Under the pieces are notes generated by a model. That model did not search any database and was not told the origin of the DNA. It saw only the letters and a list, made by a program, of their open reading frames with translations. Shown here piece by piece: positions 36,837-46,017 of a stretch of 55,538 nt of DNA; the first letter of the stretch is position 1; each line of letters starts with the position of its first letter. Origin of the DNA: Chryseobacterium sp. CH21 (GTDB lineage: Bacteria; Bacteroidota; Bacteroidia; Flavobacteriales; Weeksellaceae); contig NZ_QICI01000054.1 of assembly GCF_004119445.1 (NCBI RefSeq), positions 1 through 55,538 of the forward strand, read 5' to 3'. The position numbers and the translations under genes are program-made.

Positions 36837-38970
36837 TTTATCTTCATCATATAACCAGCAGAGCTTTAATATTACTATCTTCATTGATAGTAATATTAAC
36901 CTCCGCACAACAAAAAGACACCTTAAAAAATGAAAAGAAAATTGACGAAATCAAGATTACACGCTCTGCAGTAAAATTTAAAAACGGAAAAATAATCGTT
37001 ACACCTGCCGGGACTGCTACTGCAGATGCCAGTAACAGCTGGGAGTTTATCAAAAATTCTGGATACGCAGATGCCTCTGAGGAGGGAACAATAAAAATTA
37101 AACAAAAGTATACCACTGTATATATCAATGACAGAAAGCTCCGCTTGTCGGGTATAGAACTTAAAAACTATCTTGAGTCTATCCCTGCCAAGCTGATAAA
37201 AAACATTGAAGTAATCGGAACTCCGGATTCTTCTTATCCTGCTGATGAGCAGTCGATCATTAAGATTAATCTCGTGAACAGTAATATTGAAGGTTTGAAA
37301 TTAGGAATTGGCTCCAGCCTTGGTTTTACCAAAAAGATGAATATGGCTCAGAATCTGAATCTGAATTATAAATCTGAGAAATTTGAAATCAATACACTTT
37401 TAAGCAGTACGCATGCCAATGTCCTTACAGAGATGAATGCTGAGAGGGAATACAAAAATAATATCTGGGATATTGCTCAGAACCAGGATATTCAGAAATC
37501 TACTAATATTTATTCTTTACTGGTGAATTATTTTGCAGACAAAAGGAATAAATTCAGCATTTATGGAGAGTATAATCCTGTCAATACACAGAGCGAGCTT
37601 AATGCAGATAATGGATTGCCAACAGCAGAAAGGGTTTCCAGAAAGGATTCTATTTTTAAATACAATTCCATGTTTAAAGATTTGGGACGAAGTACAAATG
37701 TTCAGGCTAATTATAAATTTGAAAATGATTCTGCTACCCAAAAGCTTAATATTCAGTTTGAATATTTAAATGCCAATAGAAAAACAAACAACAGCTTCAG
37801 AAATTATTTTTACCAGCAATCTTATTACCTTGATGGTAACAGAATAGATGATTCCTCTTCGAGAAATATCAATATGTATATTGGGAATGCCAATTATACT
37901 CTACAAACAAAAAATGGGGAATATGGTCTGCAGGAGGAAGGTTTTCATACAGTGACATCAATAATCCCATTAATATAACGGTAAATGATGTTGATTCACA
38001 GGAAAGTGTACAAAATTACAGTGAAAAGCAATATGCTTTATTTTTAGAAGGACAGAAAGAATTTAATAAAACATATATAAGACTGGGAATGCGTTATGAA
38101 AGTAATATTACTAATTTTTTTGATCAAGGAATTACTTCAAATTCATTCAAAATAGATGGATTTTACCCAAATGTTTTGGTTCAGCACAGCTTTTCAGATA
38201 ATTTTCAGGTAGAAACCAGTTATAAAAAAACACTTATCAGGCCAGACTATTTTCTACTGAATCAATTGAGAAGAAAGAATAGTGATGACAGTATGCTTTA
38301 CACTTCAGGAAATATCAACCTGAGACCGCAGATAGAGCATGAAGTGGATCTCTCCCTGTACTACAAAAACCAGATGTTATCTGTGGGAATGAATTATTCT
38401 CCAAATTATATCAGTACTCTGATTGTAAAACGCGGTGATTATCTGGTGCAGGAATATAACAATTTTAAAATGATGACACTGTATGCAAGTCTTGCTCTAA
38501 ACAAAGTCTTCAATAATAAGTATATTGTTAAAAACTATTCGAATGTGAACTATCTTCCGATCATGGAATTTGAAGGTTTTGAGAAAGGGAAAACCAATTT
38601 TGCTTTTGATAACAGAACTGTTTTGGGGATTATCCTTAAAAAAGGATATGCTGCGGAGGTTTCTTATTCTTTTTCAACTGATTTTTATGATGGATTTTTC
38701 AAACATGGAAAAACAAACAATCTAAGCATTACTTTACAGAAGAAAATTCCTCATCTTAATCTTACCACTTATCTTGTTGTGACAGATTTGCTGAGAGGTC
38801 AGAAAAATTATGATGAAGCAATATACCCTATAGTATATAAAAACTCATCTTATAACGATACCAGAGGTATAAGACTGGGATTATACTGGACGTTTGGTAA
38901 TCAGAAATTAAAGGAAATCAAAAAAGAAGATTCTTTGATGAATGATATGAAGAGCCGAAATAGAAAATAA
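36833..38970 (+). CDS. Outer-membrane beta-barrel (TonB-receptor-like) protein of the peptide operon (one frameshift in this sequence)
   Basis: A 712-residue OMP_b-brl protein when one base is added in the A6/G4 stretch at 37909-37919. The restored frame continues as GIWSAGGRFSYSDINNPINI and joins the part from 38089. Signal peptide ends near LTSAQ. The plug-like domain has VYINDRKLRLSG, KNYLESIPA and IEVIGTPDSSYPADE, matching the receptor at 28801-30987, and the barrel ends in GLYWTFGNQK. The 4-nt ATGA overlap with the HTTM gene ties it to the peptide cluster, so it may export, receive or be immune to the peptides. A bidirectional terminator follows. Confidence 0.8.
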
Positions 38971-39104
38971 GACTTCCACATTTCAACATCACGTGGAAAT
39001 TGAAGAGAAATCATTAAAGATTTTCATAACAGGAGTAGCCATGGCTGAATTTAATAGGCTTTTCAGTCTGGCACTGGGTATGCTTCTGTGGGTATTTCAA
39101 GAGA

Positions 39105-39140
39105 AGAGGCTGTTCTTATAAGACAGCCTCTCTTTATATT
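39105..39140. terminator. Bidirectional terminator between the receptor and GH3 genes
   Basis: AGAGGCTGT pairs with ACAGCCTCT (39105-39113 and 39123-39131), then CTTTATATTTTTTT on the plus strand. It lies between convergent genes. Confidence 0.65.
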
Positions 39141-39156
39141 TTTTTATATAGATCAG

Positions 39157-41421
39157 TTATTTAAGCGTAAACTTCACTTTCGTTTTAATGGCATCGGAAG
39201 AATTTCCAATCTGTGCTTCAAAGTCTCCCGGTTCAGCTACCCAATCATGTTTCTGAGCATCAAAATAGCTTAAAGCCGTTTTATCAATCGTGAAACTCAC
39301 TTCTTTTTGCTCTCCTGAATTCAGATATACTTTTTCAAAACCTTTCAGCTCTTTTGTTGGACGCGGAACGGATGATTTTAAATCGCTGATGTAAAGTTGG
39401 GCAACTTCTGCTCCTGCTTTTTTACCTGTATTTTTAACAGTTACTGTAAATGTAATTTTACCATCCTGTGAAATCGTGGTCTTGTCTGCTTTTGCTTTTC
39501 CGAATTCAAAATTGGTATAGCTCAACCCATGTCCGAAACTGAACAGAGGTTTTATATTTTTAGTATCATGCCAACGGTAACCTACAAAAATACCTTCGTT
39601 GTAAGTGATATTGATCGGGTTTTTCTGATCTTTACCTTTTCCTGCTGCCAACTCATCTTTTTGTCCAGGATATTCTCCAAGCTGATGGGCTGAATTGTCA
39701 TCAAGTTTTACCGGGAATGTAAACGGAAGTTTTCCTGATGGGTTGGCATCACCTGCTAAAATTGCTGCAATTGAATTTCCTGCTTCAGAACCTAGATACC
39801 AGGCTTGTAAAACAGTAGGAACGTCTTTGATCCAAGGCATTGCAACAGCATTTCCTGAAACTAATACTACGGCAAGATTTTTATTGGCTTTTGCAAGAGC
39901 AGCAATCACTTTATCCTGGCTGTAAGGTAATCCATAGCTTTTTCTGTCGTTTCCTTCGCTGTCCTGGAAGTCTGCTTTGTTCAAACCTCCTACGAAAATT
40001 ACGTAGTCTGATTTTTTAGCTAATTCTACAGCTTCATTCAATAATTCAGCTTCAGAACGGGTGTCTTTTAAGTCCTGTCCGGATTTTACGCCGTTATATT
40101 CACCTCCGATATCTCCTACATAACCTCTCGCATATTGTACATCTGCCTGTTTTCCGAATCTGGATTTAATTCCGTCTAAAGGAAGAGTTTCATATTTCAC
40201 TTTTAATGAAGAAGAACCACCGCCAACAGTCATTATTTTAATAGCATTTTCTCCGATAACGGCTATTTTTTTAGCCTTGTTCATATCAATCGGAAGAACA
40301 TTTCCCTGATTTTTTAATAAAACAATTCCTTCTTCTCCAATTTCTTTAGCAACAGCTTTATGTTCTTCAGAAGCAATATTTCCGAAAGGCTTGTTGCGGT
40401 TCATTGTCGTTTTATAAGCAAGACGAAGTAACCTTGTTACCTTGTCATCCAATTCTTTGGTGCCTACTTTTCCTGCTTTAATCAAATCAAGATAAGGTTT
40501 TGCCAGATAATAGTTATCATAGGCATTTTTAGTTCCTTTAGAAAGGCCGTTGGTCCACGATCCGAATTCAAGGTCAAGACCATTGTGGATGGCTTGCTCT
40601 GTATTGTTTACAGCACCCCAGTCGGATACCACAACCCCTTTATAATTCCATTCTTTCTTTAAAATATCATTTAAAAGATACTGATTCTGGCTGGCATACT
40701 GGCCTTTGTACATATCATAAGCTCCCATAATTGTCCATGAATCACCCTCTGTTACCGCCGCTTTAAAAGGAGGAAGGTAAATTTCATAAAGAGTTCTGTC
40801 ATCTACATTCACATTACTCGTATGACGGAACATTTCCTGGTTGTTCAGAGCATAATGTTTCACAGAAGTGGCTACGCCATTAGACTGCACTCCTTTGATA
40901 TAAGGAACCACCATCTTTGAGGTCAGATAAGGATCTTCCCCCATATATTCAAAATTTCTTCCGTTCAGGGGAGTCCTGTAAATATTAACCCCAGGTCCCA
41001 GAAGAATATCTTTTTTTCTGTAGCGGGCTTCTTCACCCAATGCTTTCCCATAGTTCCATGACATTTTTTTGTTCCAGGTTGCGGATAAAGCTGTAAGGGC
41101 AGGGTAGGCGATAATAGAGTCATTCGTCCATCCGGCCTGATCCCACTCGTCCCACATTACTTCAGGACGTACCCCGTGAGGGCCATCTGTTGTCCAGAAT
41201 TCAGGAATTCCCAATCTTGGAACACCTGGTGAACTAAATTTCGACTGTGCATGAAGCATAGCCACTTTTTCTTCCAGTGTCATTCTTGACAATGCATCCT
41301 GAATACGCTGTTCTACAGATTTGGATTCATCTAAATAAACGGGTATGGTAGTATTGGTCTGAGCCATATAAGAAGCAGAAATAAAGGTGAGTAAACTTAT
41401 AATGACGGTTTTCTTTAACAT
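39157..41421 (-). CDS. bglX: Glycoside hydrolase family 3, periplasmic beta-glucosidase (BglX-like)
   Basis: A 754-residue GH3 enzyme that hydrolyses terminal beta-linked glucose (or xylose) from oligosaccharides. Signal peptide ends near YMAQ. The TIM barrel contains TTDGPHGVRPE, KHYALNNQE and the catalytic nucleophile Asp267 in GVVVSDWGA. The alpha/beta sandwich (about 380-580) has VLVSGNAVAMPW. The C-terminal fibronectin-III-like domain (about 660-750) has PRPTKELKGFEKV. All expected domains are present at BglX length. It is preceded by a clear TTTG/TATTTTTG promoter and stands alone without a polysaccharide-utilisation locus. Confidence 0.93.
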   Translation of the reverse strand: MLKKTVIISLLTFISASYMAQTNTTIPVYLDESKSVEQRIQDALSRMTLEEKVAMLHAQSKFSSPGVPRLGIPEFWTTDGPHGVRPEVMWDEWDQAGWTNDSIIAYPALTALSATWNKKMSWNYGKALGEEARYRKKDILLGPGVNIYRTPLNGRNFEYMGEDPYLTSKMVVPYIKGVQSNGVATSVKHYALNNQEMFRHTSNVNVDDRTLYEIYLPPFKAAVTEGDSWTIMGAYDMYKGQYASQNQYLLNDILKKEWNYKGVVVSDWGAVNNTEQAIHNGLDLEFGSWTNGLSKGTKNAYDNYYLAKPYLDLIKAGKVGTKELDDKVTRLLRLAYKTTMNRNKPFGNIASEEHKAVAKEIGEEGIVLLKNQGNVLPIDMNKAKKIAVIGENAIKIMTVGGGSSSLKVKYETLPLDGIKSRFGKQADVQYARGYVGDIGGEYNGVKSGQDLKDTRSEAELLNEAVELAKKSDYVIFVGGLNKADFQDSEGNDRKSYGLPYSQDKVIAALAKANKNLAVVLVSGNAVAMPWIKDVPTVLQAWYLGSEAGNSIAAILAGDANPSGKLPFTFPVKLDDNSAHQLGEYPGQKDELAAGKGKDQKNPINITYNEGIFVGYRWHDTKNIKPLFSFGHGLSYTNFEFGKAKADKTTISQDGKITFTVTVKNTGKKAGAEVAQLYISDLKSSVPRPTKELKGFEKVYLNSGEQKEVSFTIDKTALSYFDAQKHDWVAEPGDFEAQIGNSSDAIKTKVKFTLK

Positions 41422-41445
41422 AATGCCTTTCTATTTGATTTACAG

Positions 41446-41476
41446 CAAAAATAAAGAAAATTTTTATTATCTCAAA
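41446..41476 (-). promoter_or_regulatory. Promoter of the GH3 gene
   Basis: On the minus strand, TTTG (41476-41473), 19 bp, TATTTTTG (41453-41446), then 24 bp to the ATG. It matches the Bacteroidota consensus exactly. Confidence 0.7.
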
Positions 41477-41502
41477 TTGAGAAAATAAAAAATCAGCAAA
41501 TA

Positions 41503-41536
41503 AAAAAGCTGCCTGCTTATTTGCAGACAGCTTATG
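41503..41536 (-). terminator. Terminator hairpin downstream of metQ
   Basis: AAGCTGCCTGC and GCAGACAGCTT pair (one mismatch) with a 6-nt loop, followed by TTTTTT on the minus strand. It lies 300 bp past metQ and would end the EamA-metNIQ transcript. Confidence 0.6.
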
Positions 41537-41832
41537 AGTAAATATTTTATCTGGAATGGCGAAAAAAGTGTAGAGAATCTAGCGAGTGAAAAGCGAAAAT
41601 CCGAATCCGGAAATCTCCTATCTCAAAATCCCAAACCCAAAACTAGATTCTTTCACTGTAAAAACTCTAAAACTTTCAAACCCTCCAACACTCCTAATAG
41701 TGTCTAGATTCCTACGAAATGACAAGGCGGAAGTATAATAGGTACAGCGTGTAGTTTGTCCATTCCGAAGGAAATCTACACTCTGACACTCAAACCCTCT
41801 TATTCACTAACTTTCAAACCCTCCAACACACA
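41537..41832. repeat. Intergenic repeat cluster downstream of metQ
   Basis: A perfect 21-bp direct repeat beginning AACTTTCAAACCCTCC occurs at 41671-41691 and 41809-41829. Between them is an 82-bp imperfect inverted repeat (41700-41725 with 41756-41781) with arms of the type AGATTCCTACGAAATGACAA. Related pyrimidine-rich CTCTCAAACCCTC text occurs at 42740-42770. No ORF. It resembles the interspersed palindromic repeats of Chryseobacterium intergenic regions. Confidence 0.6.
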
Positions 41833-42641
41833 TCAATCCCATCCTTTCACTGCTCCTCCTTTGAAAATTTCTTTGGCTTTCTTTTCCACTTCCGGAGACT
41901 GGTAGGCTTTTACAAAGTTTTTTACTTTCTGGCTGTTTTTATTGTCCTGTCTGGCAACTACCACATTTACATACGGTGAATCTTTGTCTTCTACAAGAAC
42001 ACCTTGCTTTTCCTGATCCAAGCCTGCCTGAGCAGCAAAATTGTTATTGATAATCCCTACAACAACGTCCCTGTCTTCCAAAACTCGTGGAATCTGAGCG
42101 CCTTCAATTTCCATAATTTTCAGTTGTTTCGGGTTTTCTGTAATGTCAGTGACTTTAGGAAGGAGCCCTACACCAGCTTTTAATTTCAGCAAACCACTTT
42201 TCTGCAGAAGAAGTAAAGAACGTCCTCCGTTGGTAGGGTCATTGGGAATGACAATGGTATTACCTTCCTGTAACTGGCTGATATTTTTAATCTTTTTTGA
42301 ATAAGCTACAATAGGGTAAACAAATGTATTTCCTACAGGTACAAGGTTGTAGCCTCTCTGCTTTGACTGCTCCGTTAAATAAGGAATATGCTGAAAAGCA
42401 TTGGCATCAATATCTCCGTTGGTCAAAGCTTCATTGGGAACTACATAATCATTGAAAGGAATGAGTTCTACTTCCAGATTGTATTTGTCTTTAGCTACTT
42501 TTTTGCCACTTCAGCAATTTCCTGTTCCGGTCCGTAAGTAATTCCTACGCGGATAAAATTCGGATCATCTTTTCTTCCCGAGCAGGCACTGAATAACAAA
42601 ATTCCTGCAGCCAATACACCAAAAATCTTTATTTTTTTCAT
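41833..42641 (-). CDS. metQ: Methionine ABC transporter substrate-binding lipoprotein MetQ (one frameshift in this sequence)
   Basis: NlpA-family lipoprotein that binds D/L-methionine for the MetNI importer. The start at 42641 gives the signal MKKIKIFGVLAAGILLFSAC with Cys20. The frame then breaks at the T6 run 42499-42504 (plus strand). Adding one base restores EVAKKVAKDKYNLEVELIPF and a 269-residue protein of normal length. The periplasmic binding domain includes FNDYVVPNEALTNGDIDANAFQ and IPNDPTNGGRSL, hallmark NlpA motifs. Last gene of EamA-metN-metI-metQ, 133 bp after metI. Confidence 0.92.
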
Positions 42642-42774
42642 TCTATTTTTTATTTAAATACTATTGAAGCGAAAGAGCCAAAAGTTTTTACATTTTCCAT
42701 CCCTATATCCCGAAACTCGTACCCCGAATCTCAAATACTCAGACTCTCCAACTCTCAAACCCTCTCACTCAAAA

Positions 42775-43431
42775 CTACCTGTGATCAAATCTTTTTGACA
42801 ATCTGTCTCCCATAAACTGGATGATAAACACCAAAAGAACAAGCAAAATTAAAACGGTATTCATAATAACAATATCATACCCGATATATCCGTACTGGTA
42901 ACCTACCTGTCCAAGTCCGCCAGCTCCTACAGCACCACCCATTGCAGAGTAACCTACCAAAGTAATCAAAGTGATAGTAGCATTATTGATTAATGAAGGA
43001 AGTGCCTCAGGAAGCAATACTTTTCTGATAATCTGTAATGGTGAAGCTCCCAATGCTCTGGCTGTTTCGATAAGACCATGAGGAACCTCAATAAGGCTGT
43101 TCTCTACAAGTCTTGCAATAAAAGGGGCAGCTCCCACACTTAGAGGAACCAAAGCAGCGTTCACTCCAATAGAAGTTCCTGCCAGAATTCTGGTGAAAGG
43201 AATCATCCATACAATTAAAATAATGAAAGGAATGGCGCGGAAAATATTAACCAAAATAGACAATCCTCTATGATAATATGGATTTTCCAACAGTTGATCT
43301 TTTCGGGTTAAAAACAGCATAATCCCAACCGGAAGTCCCAATACGAATCCAAAAAATCCGGATAAAAATGTCATGTAAACCGTTTCCCAGGTTCCTTTTG
43401 CCAAAAGGGCAATTACTGTATCACTAAGCAT
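42775..43431 (-). CDS. metI: Methionine ABC transporter permease MetI
   Basis: A 218-residue inner-membrane permease with five predicted TM segments. The EAA loop reads ETARALGASPLQIIRKVLLPEALP, the contact site for the ATPase. The start overlaps the end of metN by 8 nt. The following 133-bp gap to metQ holds pyrimidine-rich repeat text instead of being tight. With MetN and MetQ it imports methionine. The family assignment is firm from the neighbouring ATPase and MetQ. Confidence 0.94.
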   Translation of the reverse strand: MLSDTVIALLAKGTWETVYMTFLSGFFGFVLGLPVGIMLFLTRKDQLLENPYYHRGLSILVNIFRAIPFIILIVWMIPFTRILAGTSIGVNAALVPLSVGAAPFIARLVENSLIEVPHGLIETARALGASPLQIIRKVLLPEALPSLINNATITLITLVGYSAMGGAVGAGGLGQVGYQYGYIGYDIVIMNTVLILLVLLVFIIQFMGDRLSKRFDHR

Positions 43432-44452
43432 ATCCTTTTACTGTATTTTGAATTTTATTTTGGTTGAAAAAATAGATCGCCTGTTGGTTTTCTTCAGCTT
43501 CACCCTGAAGTTGCAAAAGTAGTTTACCAAAATTGGAATTTCCAAAATATTCTACATCTGCCTTTAACAATTTATAAGGGATTTTATATTGGTTATAGAG
43601 TGTTGAAAGTATTTGTTCAACACTAATGTGTTCGTTAAGTTCTATTTCTACCAGCGGAAATAAACCTTCTTTAGGTTCTTTCTGCAGTCTGTTGATGAGT
43701 TCCTGTGGCAGGGTCATAATATCTGAATTGATGAACTGGCGGATGATCGGGTTTTCTTTGTCCGAAATAATCTCGCTTACAGTTCCTTTTGTTAATAATT
43801 TTCCTTTGTTGATCACAGCAACATGGTTGCAGACCGCTTTGATGACTTCCATTTCGTGGGTAATTAAAAGGATGGTAATTCCCAGTCTTTGATTGATATC
43901 TCTTAAAAGCTGTAAAATTGACTGTGTGGTAGCCGGATCCAGTGCGCTGGTTGCCTCATCACAAAGCAGAAGGTGAGGATCATTGGCCAAAGCCCTGGCA
44001 ATAGCTACTCTTTGTTTTTGTCCACCTGAAAGGCTTTTGGGATAATCATTGGCTTTATCTTCGAGTCCTACAATCTTCAGCAATTCGTTTACTTTTCTGT
44101 TGATTTCGTCTTTGCTGGTATGATCCAGTTCCAGAGGTAAGGCTACATTATCAAAAACAGTTCTCGAAGAAAGAAGATTGAAATGCTGAAAGATCATTCC
44201 TATTTTTTTACGTTCGTCAGCCAGTTGTTTGGAGCTAAGCTTGGTAAAATCCTTTTCATTAATAATAATCTGTCCTTCATCTGGTCTTTCCAATAGATTA
44301 ACGGTACGGATCAGGGTACTTTTTCCGGCACCCGAAAATCCTATGATTCCTACGATATCTCCTTTTTCTATAGTAAGACTCACCTTATCCAGTGCTTTGA
44401 AAGACTGTTTTTTCTGATGAAATGTCTTTGATATGTTTCTGATTTCTATCAT
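43424..44452 (-). CDS. metN: Methionine ABC transporter ATP-binding protein MetN
   Basis: A 342-residue ATPase with Walker A GFSGAGKST (about 37-45), Q-loop FQHFNLL, signature LSGGQKQRVAIARAL, Walker B LLLCDEATSALD and switch ITHEME. The C-terminal NIL domain (about 265-335; LFPLVEIELNEHISVEQILS) binds methionine and inhibits transport when it is abundant, a feature of MetN. It follows the EamA gene by 19 nt, so the operon promoter is probably the one upstream of EamA. Confidence 0.95.
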   Translation of the reverse strand: MIEIRNISKTFHQKKQSFKALDKVSLTIEKGDIVGIIGFSGAGKSTLIRTVNLLERPDEGQIIINEKDFTKLSSKQLADERKKIGMIFQHFNLLSSRTVFDNVALPLELDHTSKDEINRKVNELLKIVGLEDKANDYPKSLSGGQKQRVAIARALANDPHLLLCDEATSALDPATTQSILQLLRDINQRLGITILLITHEMEVIKAVCNHVAVINKGKLLTKGTVSEIISDKENPIIRQFINSDIMTLPQELINRLQKEPKEGLFPLVEIELNEHISVEQILSTLYNQYKIPYKLLKADVEYFGNSNFGKLLLQLQGEAEENQQAIYFFNQNKIQNTVKGYA

Positions 44453-44471
44453 TCTGATTTTATATACTTTT

Positions 44472-45467
44472 TTAAATAGGCTGATATCGTCTGCCTGTTC
44501 TGTTAAAAAATCTTCTTACTCTTCTGATTTTGACCTTGGACCGTTTTGAAAGCCTGAAATACTTGGTGACATTGGTTAGAAGTACTCCCAGCAATATGAT
44601 GAATAAACCATACAGCTGACCTCCATTGATGCTTTGGTTGGCAACAATCCAGCCTGCAATCACTGTTACAATAGGATTGATGTAGGTATGGGTGCTTACC
44701 AAGGCAGCGGGTTTTACGGACAGAAGCCAAATGTACGACAAATAAGCGACTATCGATCCAAAGAAGATCAAAAATAGAACCCCAAACCATGCCGATAACG
44801 GAACAGCAGAAACTGAAAAATCAGTCCATTCTTTTCTGAAAAAAGCGATTAAAAAAGAAGCTAATCCAGCTACGATAAGCTGTTGTGCAATGTTCATAAA
44901 CGTAGATTGAGAAGCCGGATTTTTCTTTGAATATAAAGAACCCAATACCCAGGCGATGGAGCTTAATCCTAAAACGATAAATGCTGTAATCCGTAGGTTT
45001 CCGTCTGCCATTGCATGAGCATTTGAGTTTACACTTCCTTTTAGAAACATAACTAATCCTACGAAACCAATCACCAATCCTATGGGAATGAATTTATCCG
45101 AAAAATAATATTTCCAGTTCTTTTTATCAATAGCAATGAACCAGAAGGGGCCGGTTGCAATCGAAATAGCCGCCTCAGAAGCCGTTACATATTGTTCTCC
45201 CCAGGCTACAAGTCCGGTTCCTCCGGTAAGAATAAGAATGCCGGTAATGGCATTTTTCTTCCAGTTGATCAGAGAATTTGCTTTTTCTCCTTTAGAAAGA
45301 AGATAACTGATCATCAGAATTCCGGCAACCAGAAATCTTAATCCCGAAAGGATGAATGGCGGAAAACCTTTTAAGCCAAATGAAATAGCTAAAAACGTAA
45401 TTCCCCATATCACATAGATGTTTGTAAACGCCAATGGAATTAACCATTTGTTTTTAGAATTGCTCAT
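44472..45467 (-). CDS. EamA/DMT-family metabolite exporter
   Basis: A 331-residue, ten-TM drug/metabolite transporter with two EamA repeats (about 10-140 and 165-300; FTNIYVIWGITFLAISFGLKG, GEQYVTASEAAISIATGPFW). Family members export amino acids such as cysteine, O-acetylserine or threonine. The frame is open to 45515, but that part lies inside a terminator hairpin, and MSNSKNKW at 45467 is the natural start. It is first in line with metNIQ (19 nt to metN), an unusual exporter-importer pairing. A leader ORF and terminator upstream suggest attenuation. The Arg-rich C-terminal tail is longer than typical. Confidence 0.85.
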   Translation of the reverse strand: MSNSKNKWLIPLAFTNIYVIWGITFLAISFGLKGFPPFILSGLRFLVAGILMISYLLSKGEKANSLINWKKNAITGILILTGGTGLVAWGEQYVTASEAAISIATGPFWFIAIDKKNWKYYFSDKFIPIGLVIGFVGLVMFLKGSVNSNAHAMADGNLRITAFIVLGLSSIAWVLGSLYSKKNPASQSTFMNIAQQLIVAGLASFLIAFFRKEWTDFSVSAVPLSAWFGVLFLIFFGSIVAYLSYIWLLSVKPAALVSTHTYINPIVTVIAGWIVANQSINGGQLYGLFIILLGVLLTNVTKYFRLSKRSKVKIRRVRRFFNRTGRRYQPI

Positions 45468-45496
45468 TTTTATTTTTTTAATGTTGTTGTGTTCAA

Positions 45497-45530
45497 TGAA
45501 AAAAGGCTCTACCACGTGGTAAAGCCTTTG
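45497..45530 (-). terminator. Terminator/attenuator in the EamA-metNIQ leader
   Basis: Positions 45502-45529 form a 28-bp inverted repeat with one mismatch (AAGGCTTTACCAC against GTGGTAGAGCCTT on the minus strand). TTTTTT follows immediately, 30 nt before the EamA ATG. Its 5' arm could instead pair with GTGGT in the last codons of the leader ORF, which would leave the terminator open. Confidence 0.75.
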
Positions 45531-45555
45531 AAAATATATCTAAATAAAAGTAAGG

Positions 45556-45654
45556 TCAACCACAGTATTCTTGATGTATAGGCATACAGATATCCTTCAT
45601 CATATTTTTGATGGTGTGTTTCTTTATTGAATTATATTTTAATTCTGCCTTCAT
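45556..45654 (-). CDS. Putative 32-residue Met-rich leader peptide
   Basis: A short ORF with ATG at 45654 and TGA at 45558-45556. Four of 32 residues are Met, including NMMKDICMP, with Cys and His near the end. A GGAAA-like ribosome site precedes it. It lies between a TATATTTG box (45681-45688) and the terminator hairpin, the geometry of a transcription attenuator. Too short for ordinary gene calling; existence as a translated ORF is inferred. Confidence 0.4.
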   Translation of the reverse strand: MKAELKYNSIKKHTIKNMMKDICMPIHQEYCG

Positions 45655-45680
45655 TTTGTTTTATTTCCTGAATACGTTTG

Positions 45681-45688
45681 CAAATATA
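45681..45688 (-). promoter_or_regulatory. TAnnTTTG -7 box upstream of the leader ORF and EamA
   Basis: TATATTTG on the minus strand, about 27 nt before the leader ATG. An exact consensus match. The -33 partner is weak. Confidence 0.5.
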
Positions 45689-46017
45689 TAATATAATTTT
45701 TATTAGTCCACTAAAAAAGTAGGCTTTTTGAATATTAAATTATCGTTAATGAATTAATTGATTGTATTTGAGTTGTTTATGTGTTTTTAATTTTTGCTTA
45801 TTTAAAACTGTTTATCAATGTTTTATGCTTTTTACTTCAAATAATGTAGAAATTGAATGGTTTATGGTGTTGTGAAAAACATAAAATAAATTGAATTTTT
45901 TGATAATTATGCAAATCTGGACTGAAGATTTTGCCCGAAATGGAGCTTTCACATTTATTAAACTAGTTAAATGTGCAGGATTTCCGTTCACTGTAATTTA
46001 GCATCAAAATTAAAGAC
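45689..46017. other. Divergent spacer between the EamA leader and the dioxygenase-like gene
   Basis: About 330 bp, very AT-rich. Nothing but poor promoter-like boxes is seen, including TAATTTAG at 45994-46001, one mismatch from a -7 box for the plus-strand gene. Confidence 0.4.

Noticed and set aside
45497..45688. SAM riboswitch upstream of EamA-metNIQ
   Set aside because: I could not find the conserved core of SAM-I or SAM-II. The leader ORF plus terminator explains the region better.
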